A stretch of DNA of 64,000 nt from Pseudoips prasinana (GCA_951640165.1 OX621236.1:31364948-31428947); one strand, 5' to 3'; shown: positions 1 through 11,871, counted from the stretch's first letter. Notes: a model not told the origin generated them from the letters alone. A program made the numbers and translations.

Positions 1-848
1 TTTAACTGAAATGCCAAATAATAATTTTCATGCGTTTAACTTAAAACTTTTCACATTTTTCATACAAACTTACATACCCAATTTTACGCCCTTAGGGGTG
101 GAATTTTCAAAAACCCTTCTTTAGTGGATGCCTACGTCATAAAAGGTACCTTCTGTCAATATTTCAAGTCTTTAACTCCAGCCGTTTAGACTGTGCGTTG
201 ATATGTCAGTCAGTCAGTATAAACTTACATCACCTATTTTATGCCCTTCGGGGTGGAATATTAAAAAATCCTGGAATAAATATTTTTATTTTTAACTAAA
301 AGGCCAAATACCAATTTTCATGCGTTTAACTTAAAAATTTTCGCATTTTTCATACAAACTTACATCCCCTATATTACGCCCTAAGGGGTGGAATTCCCAA
401 AAATCCTGAAATATATATTTTTAATTTTAACTGAAATGCCAAATAATAATTTTCATGCGTTTAACTTAAAACTTTTCACATTTTTCATACAAACTTACAT
501 ACCCAATTTTACGCCCTTAGGGGTGGAATTTTCAAAAACCCTTCTTTAGTGGATGCCTACGTCATAAAAGGTACCTTCTGTCAATATTTCAAGTCTTTAA
601 CTCCAGCCGTTTAGACTGTGCGTTGATATGTCAGTCAGTCAGTATAAACTTACATCACCTATTTTATGCCCTTCGGGGTGGAATTTTAAAAATCCTGGAA
701 TAAATATTTTTATTTTTAACTAAAAGGCCAAATACCAATTTTCATGCGTTTAACTTAAAAATTGACACATTTTTCATACAAACTTACATGCCCTATTTTA
801 CGCCTTAAGGGGTGGAATTCCCAAAAATCCTGAAATATATATTTTTAA
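1..848. repeat. 425-bp higher-order tandem duplication inside the array
   Basis: The sequence from 1 recurs from 426 with an offset of 425 bp, almost base for base, including the internal GTTGATATG(TCAG)n piece at about 200 and 625. Each 425-bp block holds three diverged short units. High identity between blocks against low identity between units means the block duplication is recent. The left block is cut by the window edge. Confidence 0.85.
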
Positions 849-1364
849 TTTTTAACTGAAATGCCTAATACCAATTTTCATGCGTTTAACTTTAAAATTG
901 TCACATTTTTCATACAAACTTACACCCCCTATTTTACGCTCTTGGGGCTGGAATTTCCAAAAATGCTGATATACATATTTTTTATTTTTAACTAAAAGGC
1001 CAAATACCAATTTTCATGCTTTTAACTTAAAAATTGACACATCTTCCATACAAACTTACATCCCCTATTTTTCGCCCTTGGGGGTGGAATTTCCAAAAAC
1101 CCTGAAATACGTGACTTTTTATTTTTAACTGGAAGGCCAAATACAAATTTTTATGCCTTAAACTTCAAAAACGGCAAAGTTTCATACTAACTCGCCCCTG
1201 TTTTACCCCCTTAGGGGTTGAATTTCGAAAAAACCTTCCTTATTCCTTGTCTACATTATAAATCAAACATTTGTGCAAAATTTCAGCTTTCTAGGTCCAA
1301 GGGTTTGGGCTGGGCGTTGATGAGTCAGTCAGTCAGTCAGGACTTGTCTTTTTATTTATATAGA
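1..1364 (-). mobile_element. Helitron-type element, 5' end and subterminal tandem array (partial)
   Basis: About 115-140 bp units recur, each with the core GGGGTGGAATTT after TTCATACAAACTTACAT. The block ends at 1321-1364 in repeated CAGT followed by an AT-rich stretch finishing TATAGA. Read on the minus strand this starts TCTATATAAA, the same start as the complete element at 59751-61799, whose subterminal part has the same units. I therefore read this as the 5' end of a related Helitron running off the left edge. The base before TC on the minus strand is G rather than the usual A, possibly because the neighbouring palindrome changed the junction. No coding remnant is visible. Confidence 0.6.
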
Positions 1365-1454
1365 CGAGCACGAATTACATCCAGACTCAGAACAACTATT
1401 TATGGGTCATTCCATAAATAGTTGTTCTGAGTCTGGATGTAATTCGTGCCCGTC
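1363..1454. repeat. Snapback palindrome, 43-bp arms, 6-nt loop
   Basis: Arms 1363-1405 and 1412-1454 are reverse complements with one mismatch, separated by GTCATT. The arm is the central piece of the local SINE-B family (GAGTCTGGATGTAATT on the right arm, also seen near 25300 and 31340). The rest of the SINE is missing, so this is an inverted duplication of a SINE fragment and not a normal insertion. Confidence 0.85.
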
Positions 1455-1939
1455 AATTATATTATTATGTTTGTAAAGAACCCCGTGACCCTTTATAGAA
1501 AGAAGGGTAAATTTAAAGTAAACGATCTCGTAAACTTTGAATAAAAATTGAAAATAAAAATATGAATCTTGCATTAGGGTATGTAAAAGTTCGTTATCGA
1601 AGTGCCCCAAGGGAATGTTTATAAACGCGCTTCATTGGTTATTTAAAAATGGAACATGCGGGAATACTTTACACCTCCATCGATTATTTTTCCAGGCAGG
1701 AATTATGGAAAGACTCAATTTTAAAGCACAGAAAGAAGAAGATTTGATCATCAACATTTAATCATTTTCTGAGCAGGGCTACCTAGCAAAAACAAGCAGA
1801 AGAAACCATTATTAGCTTGTATTCGTATCGTCCCTAATGCATATATGTCAGTATTTCATTATTTTATATAAATTATAATTTATTATTTTTTTTTATTATT
1901 ATTTTTTTTTTATATAATTTATATATATTATACTATTTT

Positions 1940-1940
<1 letters not shown>
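1455..1940. other. No gene seen; AT-rich
   Basis: No coding, RNA or repeat signal recognised. The last 100 bases are almost pure A/T and lead into the TA microsatellite. Confidence 0.6.

Positions 1941-1942
<2 letters not shown>

Positions 1943-2002
<60 letters not shown>
1943..2002. repeat. (TA)n microsatellite
   Basis: About 30 uninterrupted TA dinucleotides in a longer A/T-only tract that starts near 1860. Confidence 0.9.
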
Positions 2003-2007
<5 letters not shown>

Positions 2008-2223
2008 ATATATATACATATATGTGTATATTGATTGATTGATAGACCTATGAATTGTAATGAACATTATGCATATTTTTACATAACGCCTTTTAAACAT
2101 GAATATCACAGAGTTATTTATTGAACTAAACTATTATAACTTAAAATATTATTTATTTTTCTATCTACCCGTAAGAACTCGACATTAGTAAAAATATGGT
2201 AACGAAATGAATATTGATTTGTT

Positions 2224-2486
2224 TGACGGGCATGTTGGCGTGGTTGGCAAATGCTTGCTTTCCACGCCGAAGGTCGTTGTGGGTTCGATTCCCACCCAGT
2301 GTATGTGTGTGCATGAACATGTCTGTTTGTCCTGAGTCTGGTTGTAATTATCTATATAAGTATGTATTTAGAAGAGAAAAGTAGTATACGTAGTATCCTA
2401 GTTATCTGGTTTCCATAGTATAACTCTACTTAGTTTGGGATCAGATCGCCGTGTGTATATTAATGTCCCAGGATATTATTATAATT
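2224..2486 (+). mobile_element. SINE-A, full length
   Basis: A tRNA-like head (A box TGGCGTGGTTGG, B box GGTTCGATTCCCA) gives an internal RNA polymerase III promoter. It is followed by the central piece CTGAGTCTGGTTGTAATT, a body, the 3' module around TTAGTTTGGGATCAGAT, and a short ATT-rich tail. Other copies are at 4250, 25319, 30357 and 52355. A real tRNA gene is unlikely because the homology continues about 190 bp past the head and the copy is dispersed. Confidence 0.85.
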
Positions 2487-2489
2487 GAT

Positions 2490-2993
2490 AATAGTCATAG
2501 ATTCATTCAACTAATTAAAAATAAATATCTTTACATTACGTGTAAATAATATTTAATTTTGCAAGTCATTCAAACAATCGCAACGTTATATTTTATTACG
2601 TCATTGAAGAAATTAATGGAAACACGCCCAAATGAAATGGTAATACAAGGATAATATAAATAAATCTCGGGCACTAAATTTCGACGGTCGTGACGACTGG
2701 AGTCTCTCCCCGATGGATCATATCTTTTATAGGTTGCCTATATACACAATACACATACCTACTTGACATTATATTACACAAATACAAGGCAAATATAATA
2801 ATTATTATGCTGGGACAAGTTTCTATCATGGCTCAACATATTTTTTAGTGTGGCATTAGATGAGGAAGGGTATTGCGTTATTATAACATCTTCGTATATT
2901 TGATTCTAAACTACGATTACCTACATTATAAATTTTTTCGCTTTAATATCAGACCATTTACACCAGTTATATTAACAAGCTGGAATTTTATGT
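2490..2993. other. No gene seen
   Basis: AT-rich unique-looking sequence; nothing supported. Confidence 0.5.
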
Positions 2994-2994
2994 T

Positions 2995-3126
2995 CAGACG
3001 CCGGCACATCAACCTACTCCTCTAATTTCCCCAATTGAAAGTGAACCTTATGCTTATGTGATAAAGTTGAAAATCTATAAAAGAAATTTGACAGATTGGG
3101 GTAGCTGGATGTGCTGGCCTCTGTAC
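2995..3126. mobile_element. MITE-1 copy
   Basis: Short element with inverted ends (CAGACGCCGGCACATC at left, GTGCTGGCCTCTGTAC at right) and the family interior with AATTGGGG and AATCTATAAAAG. The left end has lost the GTA seen in other copies. Confidence 0.75.
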
Positions 3127-3638
3127 CTCCTTGGATTTGTATTGCCTTTTTATAACAAACTTCACATACTTGTTTCTAGATTACAAAATTTTCGTCGTTA
3201 GTTATATTAACAGCTGAAATGTTATATACCTGTTTTACTATTATTATCGTTATATTGTTTAGCATTAGGGATCACTTGTAAAGCTTACAAACGTGGTACC
3301 TAATATATATGTCATATTGACAGGTCACGCATGCCGAACATCCGCGCGTCCCCTCATTGGGTCAGCCATAGCTACTTCTCTCTTGTTTCTTACATTCTCC
3401 AAATGCTGTAAGGGGTTAATGTCATGTCAGTGTCAATTATGGGCGGGAAATATTCTGCAGTGAATAGTTGTGTGGTCTTAAATTACAATTCTGACTTCTC
3501 ATTAGTAAAATAGAACGTGGGTAAGAGGACAACATTCAATAAATTAAGAAGTAATAGATAGAGTTAGATAATACGAAATAATAATAGACAGAATCAGAAA
3601 AACGACATATTTCCATAGAAAAATTCAAAGAGGTTGAA

Positions 3639-3768
3639 GTACAGACGCCAGCACATCAAGCTACCCCAATTTGTCAGATTTCCCCAATTGAAAGTATTTG
3701 TGATAAAGTTGAAAATCTATTAAAGAAATTTGACAGATAGGGGTAACTGGATGTGCTGGCGTCTGTAC
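3639..3768. mobile_element. MITE-1 copy, both ends intact
   Basis: 130 bp bounded by GTACAGACGCCAGCAC and its reverse complement. The interior is an imperfect inverted repeat (CCCCAATTTGTCAGATTT against AAATTTGACAGATAGGGG). No ORF. Flanked by TA inside the GTAC ends, compatible with a TA target duplication, though the exact element edge is ambiguous. Confidence 0.85.
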
Positions 3769-4249
3769 AATAGAATTATACCGGATTTTATATTTTCAAG
3801 AATTCCGTGTTCAAGTGTGTAGCCATCCTTATGCGACTCCATTTATACAAAGTTTTTGTGTGGATCCGCAGATATTTCGTATAAACGTGCCGTGGGTCTA
3901 ACAAATCCTTATAGGTAAATTCTTATTTGGTTTCGGAAATGTGAGCTTACGATAAGGTTCTGTCTTTAGCGGTAGGTTGAAATAAAATCTCTCGGCTTTT
4001 ATAGGCGAGAGTATTGTAGCATTTTGTTAAATTGTTATTTATTCTTTACTCATTATAAACTTCGCTCTTTTTGAAACTGAAACCGGAATTTGGTTGACAC
4101 ATTTTGTTTTCAATATCGAATATCGATAGAATATCTCGCTCTTCATTATACTCTAATAATAATAACGTTCTCCGAATCCATTTTGGCTATGGAGTCCAGC
4201 AATTACACTAAAAAATATTTATATATGTGTGTATAAAATTTTATACAAG

Positions 4250-4400
4250 TCTGTTTGTCCTGATTCTGGGTGTAATTATCTATTAAGTTTGTATTTACAA
4301 AAGAAAAGTAGTATATGTAGGTAGTATATCAGCTATCTGGTTTCCATAGTACAAGCTCTGCTTAGTTTGGGATCAGATGGCCGTGTGTAAATAATATTAT
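4250..4400 (+). mobile_element. SINE-A, lacking the tRNA head
   Basis: Begins in the central piece (TGTTTGTCCTGATTCTGG) and runs through the body and 3' module to an ATT-rich tail. Loss of the 5' head fits the 5' truncation usual for target-primed insertion. Confidence 0.8.
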
Positions 4401-4774
4401 TATTATCTGCTTGGGTTATATTATAGAAAGTATGTGGGCAGTAATCGGTAAGTGCAATCTCAATTCACGCACTCTTATGACGCAATGGGACCGGCTTTTA
4501 GACAGGACCGGATAGAGATCGAGAGACGGCACAGAAGTGTTACACCGTCTACTTTCTTACTCCAATCTGCTAGAGGATATTTCCGGGAGTGTTAAATCGC
4601 TATAAAATGATTTCTCTGACCCACGATTTAAAGGCAGGTACTTATTAATTGCGGTTGAACCAGCTACTGCTCGACCAACGAAGTAGTCGCACCATAATCT
4701 ACACTGATACAGGCGCTCTTCCTAATAACTTTGATAGCTAATTGTAAGTAGATCAACTTAATTATTAAATAATG

Positions 4775-4885
4775 GAAACCGCAGGATGTGAATAGTGCAA
4801 GACCGGCAATTGTGGAGATCTTTGGGAAGTCCTTTGTCCAGCAGTGGACGTCTTTCGGCTGATATGATAATGTTGAATGGAAGTA
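4775..4885 (+). pseudogene. RTE LINE 3' fragment
   Basis: Matches the last 100 bp of the RTE copy at 19385-21966: GACCGGCAATTGTGGAGATC, TCCAGCAGTGGACGTCTTTC, then GGCTGATATGATAATG. Encodes only the final residues of the ORF in a broken frame. Confidence 0.75.
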
Positions 4886-5091
4886 AGTAATCCTTTATAT
4901 TGTCATGATTATCGGTTATCGTAGTCATAGCAATGCTCTTGCGGTACTCAGGCCTCTCCAGCCCCTTACATGAAAATAAGAATAATAACATTAATCCTCA
5001 AGTTTCGATCAGTCAATAACTTTTTTCCAGATTAACCAAGGTTATAAGAAACTCTTATGACACTGTACACAATCCGATATATCATACTCAC

Positions 5092-5365
5092 GGACCTAGA
5101 ATACGATCGAGTACGCACCGCAACCTCTATCGTCGTCCATGTTACTCAACTACCGCGTCTCGCGTCTTCGCGTATTAACGTAAAGCAACAGTTGCACAAA
5201 ATCTCCCTAAACACCGTCACCCTCATGTATCTCCACCTCAGTAACCGCCAGTCCAGGTGCCAACCCGAAAGGGGCCGCCCTCTGGTGCGAGTCACTTTAG
5301 TAGCTGTATTTGCTAGATGGCTTGTGCCCCTGTTCACCTCTATCGTCCGATGATGAATTGAAGCC
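5092..5365 (+). repeat. Dispersed repeat R, GC-rich copy
   Basis: Shares blocks with copies at 36835-37310 and 42570-42765: a CGCACCGCAACCTC-like start, GGGCCGCCCTCTGGTGCG, GCTAGATGGCTTG, and a TATCGTCCGATGA-like end. The ORFs on both strands here are by-products of GC richness. Family unknown. Confidence 0.55.
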
Positions 5366-5369
5366 ATGT

Positions 5370-5742
5370 ATAAAAAAGATTAACCAGCCGAGCTAGTAGA
5401 TCTTGTCACGAAGCGTGCTTGTTCTTGTTAAATTTAATAGCAAACGTTTTCTTCGTCCTCGTATAGGAAAAACACAGTATTTCATTCGTATTGTAATTGG
5501 TTTCAGTCTTATTTATAATACCTTTTTTAATTTTATATACGGGTGCGTATTGTTTAACTGATATGTAATTTGTTTTTTTATAACTTTTTGTACAAGATTG
5601 AAAAGAGGTGGACTTATTTCCGAACGCGTTATCTACCAATCGCCGTTTCACCCAAACGTCAAATGCAGAAATAATATGGTAGGTGCACTAGAATTGGAGA
5701 ATATTCTATAACAGCAGGGGGTGACGGCGAAGAATATCATCA
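5370..5742. other. No gene seen
   Basis: AT-rich; only short open frames without recognisable motifs. Confidence 0.5.
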
Positions 5743-5744
5743 AG

Positions 5745-5958
5745 CCATCTCATCCCGTGGGAGGCGTAGCAATCGTCCCGAGGGAACACCTAACAGAGAA
5801 CGGGCAGTAGCATTTTTTTTGTGAACTATGATCACCAAACTGAGTCCGCCAACCCGTCGACCAAGCATGGCGATTATGATATATGGCCCCATCATTTGGG
5901 GAGGCTTTTGTCCAGCAGTGAACGTAATGTGGCGGACCTGGTGATGATGTATAACAGC
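5745..5958 (+). repeat. RTE-type LINE 3' UTR fragment
   Basis: Has CATCTCATCCCGTGGGAGGC, a GGGGAGGCTTTTGTCCAGCA block and a GATGATG end. The same ordered pieces occur at 12536, 16750, 45545 and 63640. Confidence 0.65.
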
Positions 5959-6092
5959 CTCTTAGCCAGCACTGGAAGCCCGCGAGAGTTACTATAGGTA
6001 CCCCCTGGAAGCTGTTTATAAACTGCCGAGCCCTTAACATGTATAGATTTGGATGACTTTGTTACACGACGTCCTGCGTGAGTGATCTAGAT

Positions 6093-6277
6093 GCGAACGC
6101 GAAGCGGCGCGGCGCGGCGCGAAAACAACAAACAGTCGAGACCTATTGGAGTGTCCTACGTGACCAAACGCGCGTGCGCGCGGTGCGGTGCGCAGCTCGC
6201 GTGCACGTAGGACATAGCCACCGCGTCGCAACGCATCGCATTGAATTCGCGTGTCACCTCTTCATAATCGCGTTCGC
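6093..6277. repeat. GC-rich foldback element
   Basis: Outer inverted pair GCGAACGCGA (6093-6102) with TCGCGTTCGC (6268-6277), and inner pair GTCCTACGTG (6153-6162) with CACGTAGGAC (6204-6213). The interior is rich in CpG (GCGGCGCGGCGCGG, GCGGTGCGGTGCGC). A 72-codon frame across it is likely a composition artefact. MITE-like; a CpG-rich regulatory site is the alternative. Confidence 0.55.
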
Positions 6278-6279
6278 TT

Positions 6280-7655
6280 TGAACCGCCTACGTTAGTCTT
6301 CTAGTCAACAATGACAATTTATCCTTCTGGCGAGTGTAGTACGATTGAATATTGCTTTACTTCATGTTTATCTTCAGGCTTATATTTACATATTATAGCG
6401 CTACCTGATATATCACTATTGCTGTTGAGGTAAGGGTCCCGAACTCTGTGAAGCATGGTTTAGCAGATACATGCTGCGGCATACTATCATTAGTTTCAAA
6501 GTTTGGACTATAGTTAAGTATAATATACCTGCAAGTTCATTTAGTTTACTTCCCCGATGATACTTACAGTTTTTTCGAGTATAAACTAGCACCGCCCCTA
6601 GCGGAAAAACAATGAACTTAAAATGTCTATATGTAGTCGCGGTAGAGGTACAGCTACTTTCAATCAAGTAATATAGGAAACACATTTCTAAACAGCTCGA
6701 CCGTTCCCCAAAATAACTCAATACATACAAATGACGTCACGATGCAATAGATAGGCGCCCGTTTTGGCCCAAGTTCCGTAAATAAAGCGTACATTGACAC
6801 GACCCGGGAAGCTACTGCCCCCAGCTGCAGTATCTTTTACATTTACATGAACTATGTAGGTGTTCTTCAATTATTTATTATGCAGTGTGGATGAACTCCA
6901 AATTTTCTCGGGCAAACAATGGCAAAATCTCTTGTAATTGTTAACTGCCAGAACAAACCTAGTAGGAAAACAAACCTTGATATTTTCGAGTGGGGCAGAA
7001 ATTTTTGTTTCAAATCTAACAAGGTATTGGGTGGTGTAATCGACTTCAAAAGGAGGTGTTTATTTAGTTGAATTTATGTTTTCTAAAATCAAAGTCTAAA
7101 ACAAAGATTTATTTTCAAATAAATATGTAGAACATAACATAAGTAGAATAGACAGAACCAAACCATAGAAAGAATATGTAGTAAAATGTAGCTTAAACTA
7201 TAAATTTCGATAGTTAAACCTAAACATAATCTCTTTGACAATAACTTAATACAAGCTAGCTAAATATCATTACTATTATAAAATAAACTTTATAAATGTC
7301 TTAACTATCTGTGTACCTTAACTAGCTGTGCCCCGCTAATAAATTATATATTTCTACAAACATGTTCTGACTAAATACAAGCGCTTTTTTAAAGTCTACG
7401 TGAATGAAAACCTTTTTGTTTTGTCAATTTTATTTATTTGTGATGATACAAGTTCTTAGATTGATATATAGTAATAACATGCAAATTTTTGGTACACAAT
7501 TACGTCATTGAGATTTAGATATATTTTCGTTTTCACTGAAACGATTTTGATAATTTTGTTTTTATTATATGGCGATTGCTTTCGATATGGTTCTGTAATA
7601 AATATTGTTCAATCGGTTGTTATAAAGAACAAATTGGAGTTATTATAATAGCATT
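6280..7655. other. No gene seen
   Basis: AT-rich, with short ORFs only. TAGCTGTGCCCCGC near 7323 looks like an orphan Helitron 3' terminus, but no partner end was found. Confidence 0.5.
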
Positions 7656-7656
7656 T

Positions 7657-7713
7657 TACAATTTTACTTATGAATCGAGGTGGGGTTAACCTCGTTTCAT
7701 AAGTAAAATTGTA
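7657..7713. repeat. Snapback palindrome, 25-bp arms
   Basis: Arms 7657-7681 and 7689-7713 with one mismatch and a 7-nt loop. No repeat-family homology recognised in the arm. Confidence 0.85.
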
Positions 7714-7715
7714 GC

Positions 7716-8614
7716 TTTTAAGTTGCTAAGCATAAAGCATTAGGTACTATGTCGATTCTTAAAGTTGTGTCACTGTTACGCGGACGGCGTTTGTTCGTTC
7801 TAATAAAAAAACAATACTTGTGAAAATTGATGTCCGACGGAATATAGATCATATTCCGGATGACAATCCAGCATAAATATGGAGAGATCAGGATCTGCAG
7901 ATAGAGGTACCCCTTGATATGCAGGAGTATGCAATAACGGCAACTTTCCGACGACCTGCTACTATACTTTTTTTTTACTAAGAAGAGCTCAATAACATCT
8001 ATTCATTTGATAAAGGAATCGAACCTGACACCATTAACTCATTGTTTGCGTTCAAATACGCTTTAGCAACTTGATCATTTAACTTACAAAGCTATTCGCT
8101 ACAGTTTTAGATTTTTCAGACGTTCATCGAATTCTGAGGCACGTTTTTAATTTACGATTGAGACAGTTAAAGAATAGGGTTCGTATCCTAGAAATAAACT
8201 TTATTACCAAGAAACCCGATAACCTACAATTACTTTGCTAACGTAGTAAATAAAATGTTCAGCTTCACTAGCCGATCTAGTGGGAGGGAACAGGGGTACG
8301 TTCTTCCATGGGACAGTGTTACTAAACAAACGACTTTAGAAAAAGTTTATGATTTAAACTGTATACAGGATGTATCATAAATAGTGTTAATTTGCGTATG
8401 GAACTGAATAATGTGTAGCAACTTGTAAAATACACAAAAAGAAGATAACTTCTTATTTTGATTTTACTCTTATTAGTTGATATGTTAAGGATAGCGTAAT
8501 ATTTCAACGACGACATCGTTCTACTGCTAATTTCTTTACAAATCTTACGACTATAATTAAATCATCGAAAAATTACACGAGGCCTGGCTGTGTTGTCAGT
8601 AGCATTAAATCAAT
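7716..8614. other. No gene seen
   Basis: AT-rich sequence without supported features. Confidence 0.5.
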
Positions 8615-8616
8615 AT

Positions 8617-8863
8617 TGACGGTCACCATAGCCTAGTTGCTAGTGCTCCTGCCTACGAAGGTCCTGGGTTCGAATCCCGGTAAGTGCAAATATTTGTGTG
8701 AGGAGCACGAATATTTGTTTCTGAATCATGGATGTTTTCTATGTATATATGTATTTATCTATCTATATAAGTATGTATATCGTCGCCTGGTACCCATAGT
8801 ACAAGCTTTGGTTAGTTTGGGGCTAGGATGTTCTGTGTGACATTGTCCTCAGATATTATTATT
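8617..8863 (+). mobile_element. SINE-D, full length
   Basis: Head with A box TAGCCTAGTTGCTAG and B box GGTTCGAATCCC, then a distinct body, then the 3' module CATAGTACAAGC/TTAGTTTGGGGCTAGG and an (ATT)n tail. A second copy is at 57659-57917. The 3' module resembles those of SINE-A and SINE-C although the heads differ. Confidence 0.85.
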
Positions 8864-8865
8864 AT

Positions 8866-9325
8866 ATGGTAGTGACGTTTTCAAAAACCATATTATTTGC
8901 ACAAGATCTCAAAGAAACAATAATAAGAGGAGATTTGAAGTGCCCACTTGTGTTATGTCGAACCAATTATTATGGTCGAAGGTGTAGATCTTTTTTAGTT
9001 CCAACCATTTTCAATAGCCTCCCAGTCGACATAAACAATGGTATCACAAAGACCTCTTTTATAAACAAAATACATACCTATGCATTTATATAATATCTTC
9101 TGTTAAAACCTCACCGAAGGGACTATTTGAATATTTAATTATATAGATAGAAAATAATATTGGTTAATAGTTATCTAAGTAGAGTGGAAAAGTGTCACTT
9201 AAAATGTAAACTAAAAAAACCTGTTAAAAAAGGAGCTACGTCTGCTAACAAACTGCTTTGCAGTTTGGCAGAGGTCAAAATGGATTGTAAAATATTTTTC
9301 TCAGAATAAACGCTTTTTCATTTTC
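8866..9325 (+). pseudogene. LINE 3' end with reverse-transcriptase C-terminus
   Basis: The frame 8866-9093 encodes 75 residues containing CRTNYYGRRC and FLVPTIFNSLP, the layout seen at the C-terminus of CR1/jockey-type LINE ORF2 proteins (an R-Y-G segment, then WNSLP or FNSLP, then a short basic tail). About 230 bp of 3' UTR follows, ending with AATAAACGCTTTTTC near 9307. The RT catalytic region is absent: a 5'-truncated dead copy directly abutting the SINE-D tail. Confidence 0.65.
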
Positions 9326-9329
9326 ATTA

Positions 9330-9730
9330 CATTTTTCATCAAAATTAGTTATCAGAAGCCAGAAAACTCGAAAGAAAATCTAATCGAATTGCGAACCTTC
9401 CATATTTTAGAAGTCGGTTGAAAACCATTTAAACAATACCTCGTTCATTAAAATTTCATGCCGTTTAAGCTAGTTTAAGCTAGGGAGCGTGCCAAAGACC
9501 TCATGGACACCGTCTGCACCGTACATATACCCGATGGTACAATTTGTTTTTTATGTTCTGTATCGTCGGCGATACTCCAATACCGCTCAGCTAATTAATA
9601 CAATTATAATGCATTTGCTGTACAATCATAATGCTGATTTAGTGTTCAACGTAAGGATCATTTTTGCGTAGCCAACATTTTAAGGTATGGATATCACCGG
9701 CGCCGCGGCGCGCGGCGTTTTGTCCAGCGT
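9330..9730. other. No gene seen
   Basis: AT-rich; a short CG-rich spot GGCGCCGCGGCGCGCGGC at about 9699, otherwise nothing supported. Confidence 0.45.
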
Positions 9731-9732
9731 AA

Positions 9733-9850
9733 GTACAAACGCCAGCACATCCAGCTACCCCAATCTGCCAAATTTCTTTTATAGATTTTCAACTGTATCC
9801 CAAAAGCATAAGGTTTTCTTTCAATTGGGGAACATTGGTGGCGTCTCTAC
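9733..9850. mobile_element. MITE-1 copy, right end damaged
   Basis: Left end GTACAAACGCCAGCACATCC is intact; the right end is shortened to GGCGTCTCTAC, with the TTTGACAGATTGGGG segment deleted. Abuts the Helitron at 9870 by 19 bp. Confidence 0.8.
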
Positions 9851-9869
9851 AAAAAATAATATTCTATTA

Positions 9870-10182
9870 CTAGCTGTGCCCCGCGGTATTACCCACGTTA
9901 AATTTCATAAATTATCACAGCTCCTCCCCCGTAGGTGATAGCGTGATAATATGTAGCTGATATGTTGACCCGACCTCTTAGTAATATTCATGCGAAATTT
10001 TATGTAAATCCATGCAGTACTTTTTGAGTTTAGCCCGGACATACATACAGACAAACAGACATAAATTCTCAAAACGATATGTATGGTTTCGATATCGATT
10101 GTAGATCTCGCCCCAAGTAACCTTTTTAAAAAATATTCAATGTACAGTTTTGACTTTCCTACAATTTTATTATATGTATAGA
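9870..10182 (-). mobile_element. Non-autonomous Helitron, 313 bp
   Basis: On the minus strand it starts TCTATACATATAATAAAATT after an A and ends GGGGCACAGCTAG before a T, the A|T insertion and CTAG end of Helitrons. A GC-rich stem lies near the 3' end. No ORF. Same family and length as 29319-29631; close relative at 26119-26429. Confidence 0.85.
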
Positions 10183-10183
10183 T

Positions 10184-11534
10184 TTGCCTTTATAGTCTTA
10201 TAGTAATCTGACAGACAATAATATCTCGGCTTTCTGTTAATTCGTGTCTCAATCAGAACTCGTAATAAGGAAAATCAAATACGACCTATTTATTTTTCCT
10301 GTTTTCCCTCGTAAGGCCCGTGGCGTAATAATACAATATAACAATCATTCGACCTTAACGCACTCGAGATTTAAAGCTAAAAACGCCAAATGAATTTCTT
10401 GGGATAAATTCGTTGCCGTTATTCCAGTATGTTAAGTTTGGGTAACCTACTGTGAAATCTGCACGGTGACTTTAATTAGCAGAAGTGGTTCTGAATTGCG
10501 GTCTTTCAGTGGTTTGGCTGTAGGGCAAGTAATGCAATTATGGTATGTATAAAAGTTAAAAAACGAATGAGCGTAAAATGAAAAATCGTCGGGCCTATAT
10601 TGCTATAAAAGCTCTCACTTCTTTTTTTTTGAAGTAGTTTAAAGCTGGGTTAGTGTTTATGAAACAAATAGTACTCTCACATAGAGAACCGAACGTTTCT
10701 CAGTTTATAACTGGGTTCTCACTGGCAACGAGTATAACTTAATACCCGGACGCTGAATACCTTTCATTATATTATTTTCATAACGTTTTTAATATAATAA
10801 GTTTAATATTATAGGTAATTTTATATTATTTTTGTTCAGGGTGCTGTTGGGGCTTCTCCGCTTTTGTAGCGCGTCAGGGACTTTCGATCACACTCAAAAG
10901 TATTCGGTGCCTACCCCAGTAACGATACCACCAGGGTTCAATGACCTCGGGCTCGACATTTAATTGAAAATTGAACAGGTTTAGGTCATGGTCGATCCAA
11001 TTACCATCTACACAAATAGGGTCTTAGAAAATCGCCAGCCTGTGAAGGTCGTGCCAAAAACAAGACTCTAGCATATGTCGCCGAGAACTGTCCTACCTAT
11101 GGATTTTCTGGTGGCCTAGAAGAAATACACCGCTTTATTCCAGCGACTGAAAAGTAGCTGCATCATACTGCTGTTAAAGTTTAGGATTCAAGAAGAATAC
11201 GAAATGTTTTAAATATTTATTTGTGAACTACGTCATACGATATGATGTTGACTGTCGCTATGCCATGTTATTTATACGTCTATGTCGATACGTTAATCTA
11301 AGAAAAGGCCTTATTGAATTATATTGTGTAAGCAGCACTTACCTATAATTTCATCATGTAATAATATTGCTGTTATACATACTTACACCAAAACCAACGA
11401 ATTTATTAATAATATTACTGCATGCCAAACAACTCTGTATACTCTAAATAAGTTAATATAATATCTATAATAGAATCCCAACAAGGAACGTAAGTAAATT
11501 TAATATAATAATTAATTGAGAATACCGTACTAGT
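10184..11534. other. No gene seen
   Basis: Mostly AT-rich. The less AT-rich part 10840-11160 has broken frames and could be an old transposon fragment, but I recognise no motif. Confidence 0.45.
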
Positions 11535-11535
11535 A

Positions 11536-11676
11536 GTACAGACGCCAGCACATCCAGCTACCCCAATCTGTCAAAATTCTTTTATAGATTTTCAACTTTA
11601 TCACATAAGCATAAGGTTCACTTTCAGTTGGGGAAATTTGACAGATTGGGGTGGCTTGAGGTGCTGGCGTCTGTAC
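11536..11676. mobile_element. MITE-1 copy, 141 bp
   Basis: Ends GTACAGACGCCAGCAC and reverse complement intact; interior TTTTCAACTTTATCACATAA as in the 45399 copy, and inverted relative to the 3639 and 35178 copies. Confidence 0.85.
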
Positions 11677-11719
11677 TTCTGATAGCGGAATTTCGGCTCC
11701 GGCGACCGATTCAAACGAC

Positions 11720-11862
11720 TATTCGACACGACCGGCAAAAGATCAAGAGCAGAACTGACAGCTTTACGTGCTCTCCACGATATAACCTTATATAATCCCG
11801 CCAACTTTCAGACTCCGGGCTGCCGCTGGCTATATTTCTCAACACAAAAATCCCCATAACAC
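11720..11862 (-). mobile_element. Old SINE-E body fragment
   Basis: Shares ACACGACCGG, GCTTTACGTGCTCTC and CCGCCAACTTTCAGACT-like blocks, in order, with the better copies at 32747 and 43940. The tRNA head is missing. Confidence 0.6.
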
Positions 11863-11871
11863 TTCTTTGAT

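Noticed and set aside
1..1364. CRISPR-like array
   Set aside because: Units are adjacent and diverged with no spacers of constant length, and they match a Helitron subterminal region in an insect genome.
1218..1610. Two overlapping 67-codon frames on opposite strands
   Set aside because: They lie on the array end and the palindrome; the mirror sequence creates frames on both strands.
5057..5367. 98- and 73-codon frames on opposite strands
   Set aside because: GC-rich repeat R; open frames on both strands with no motif and similar repeat sequence elsewhere.
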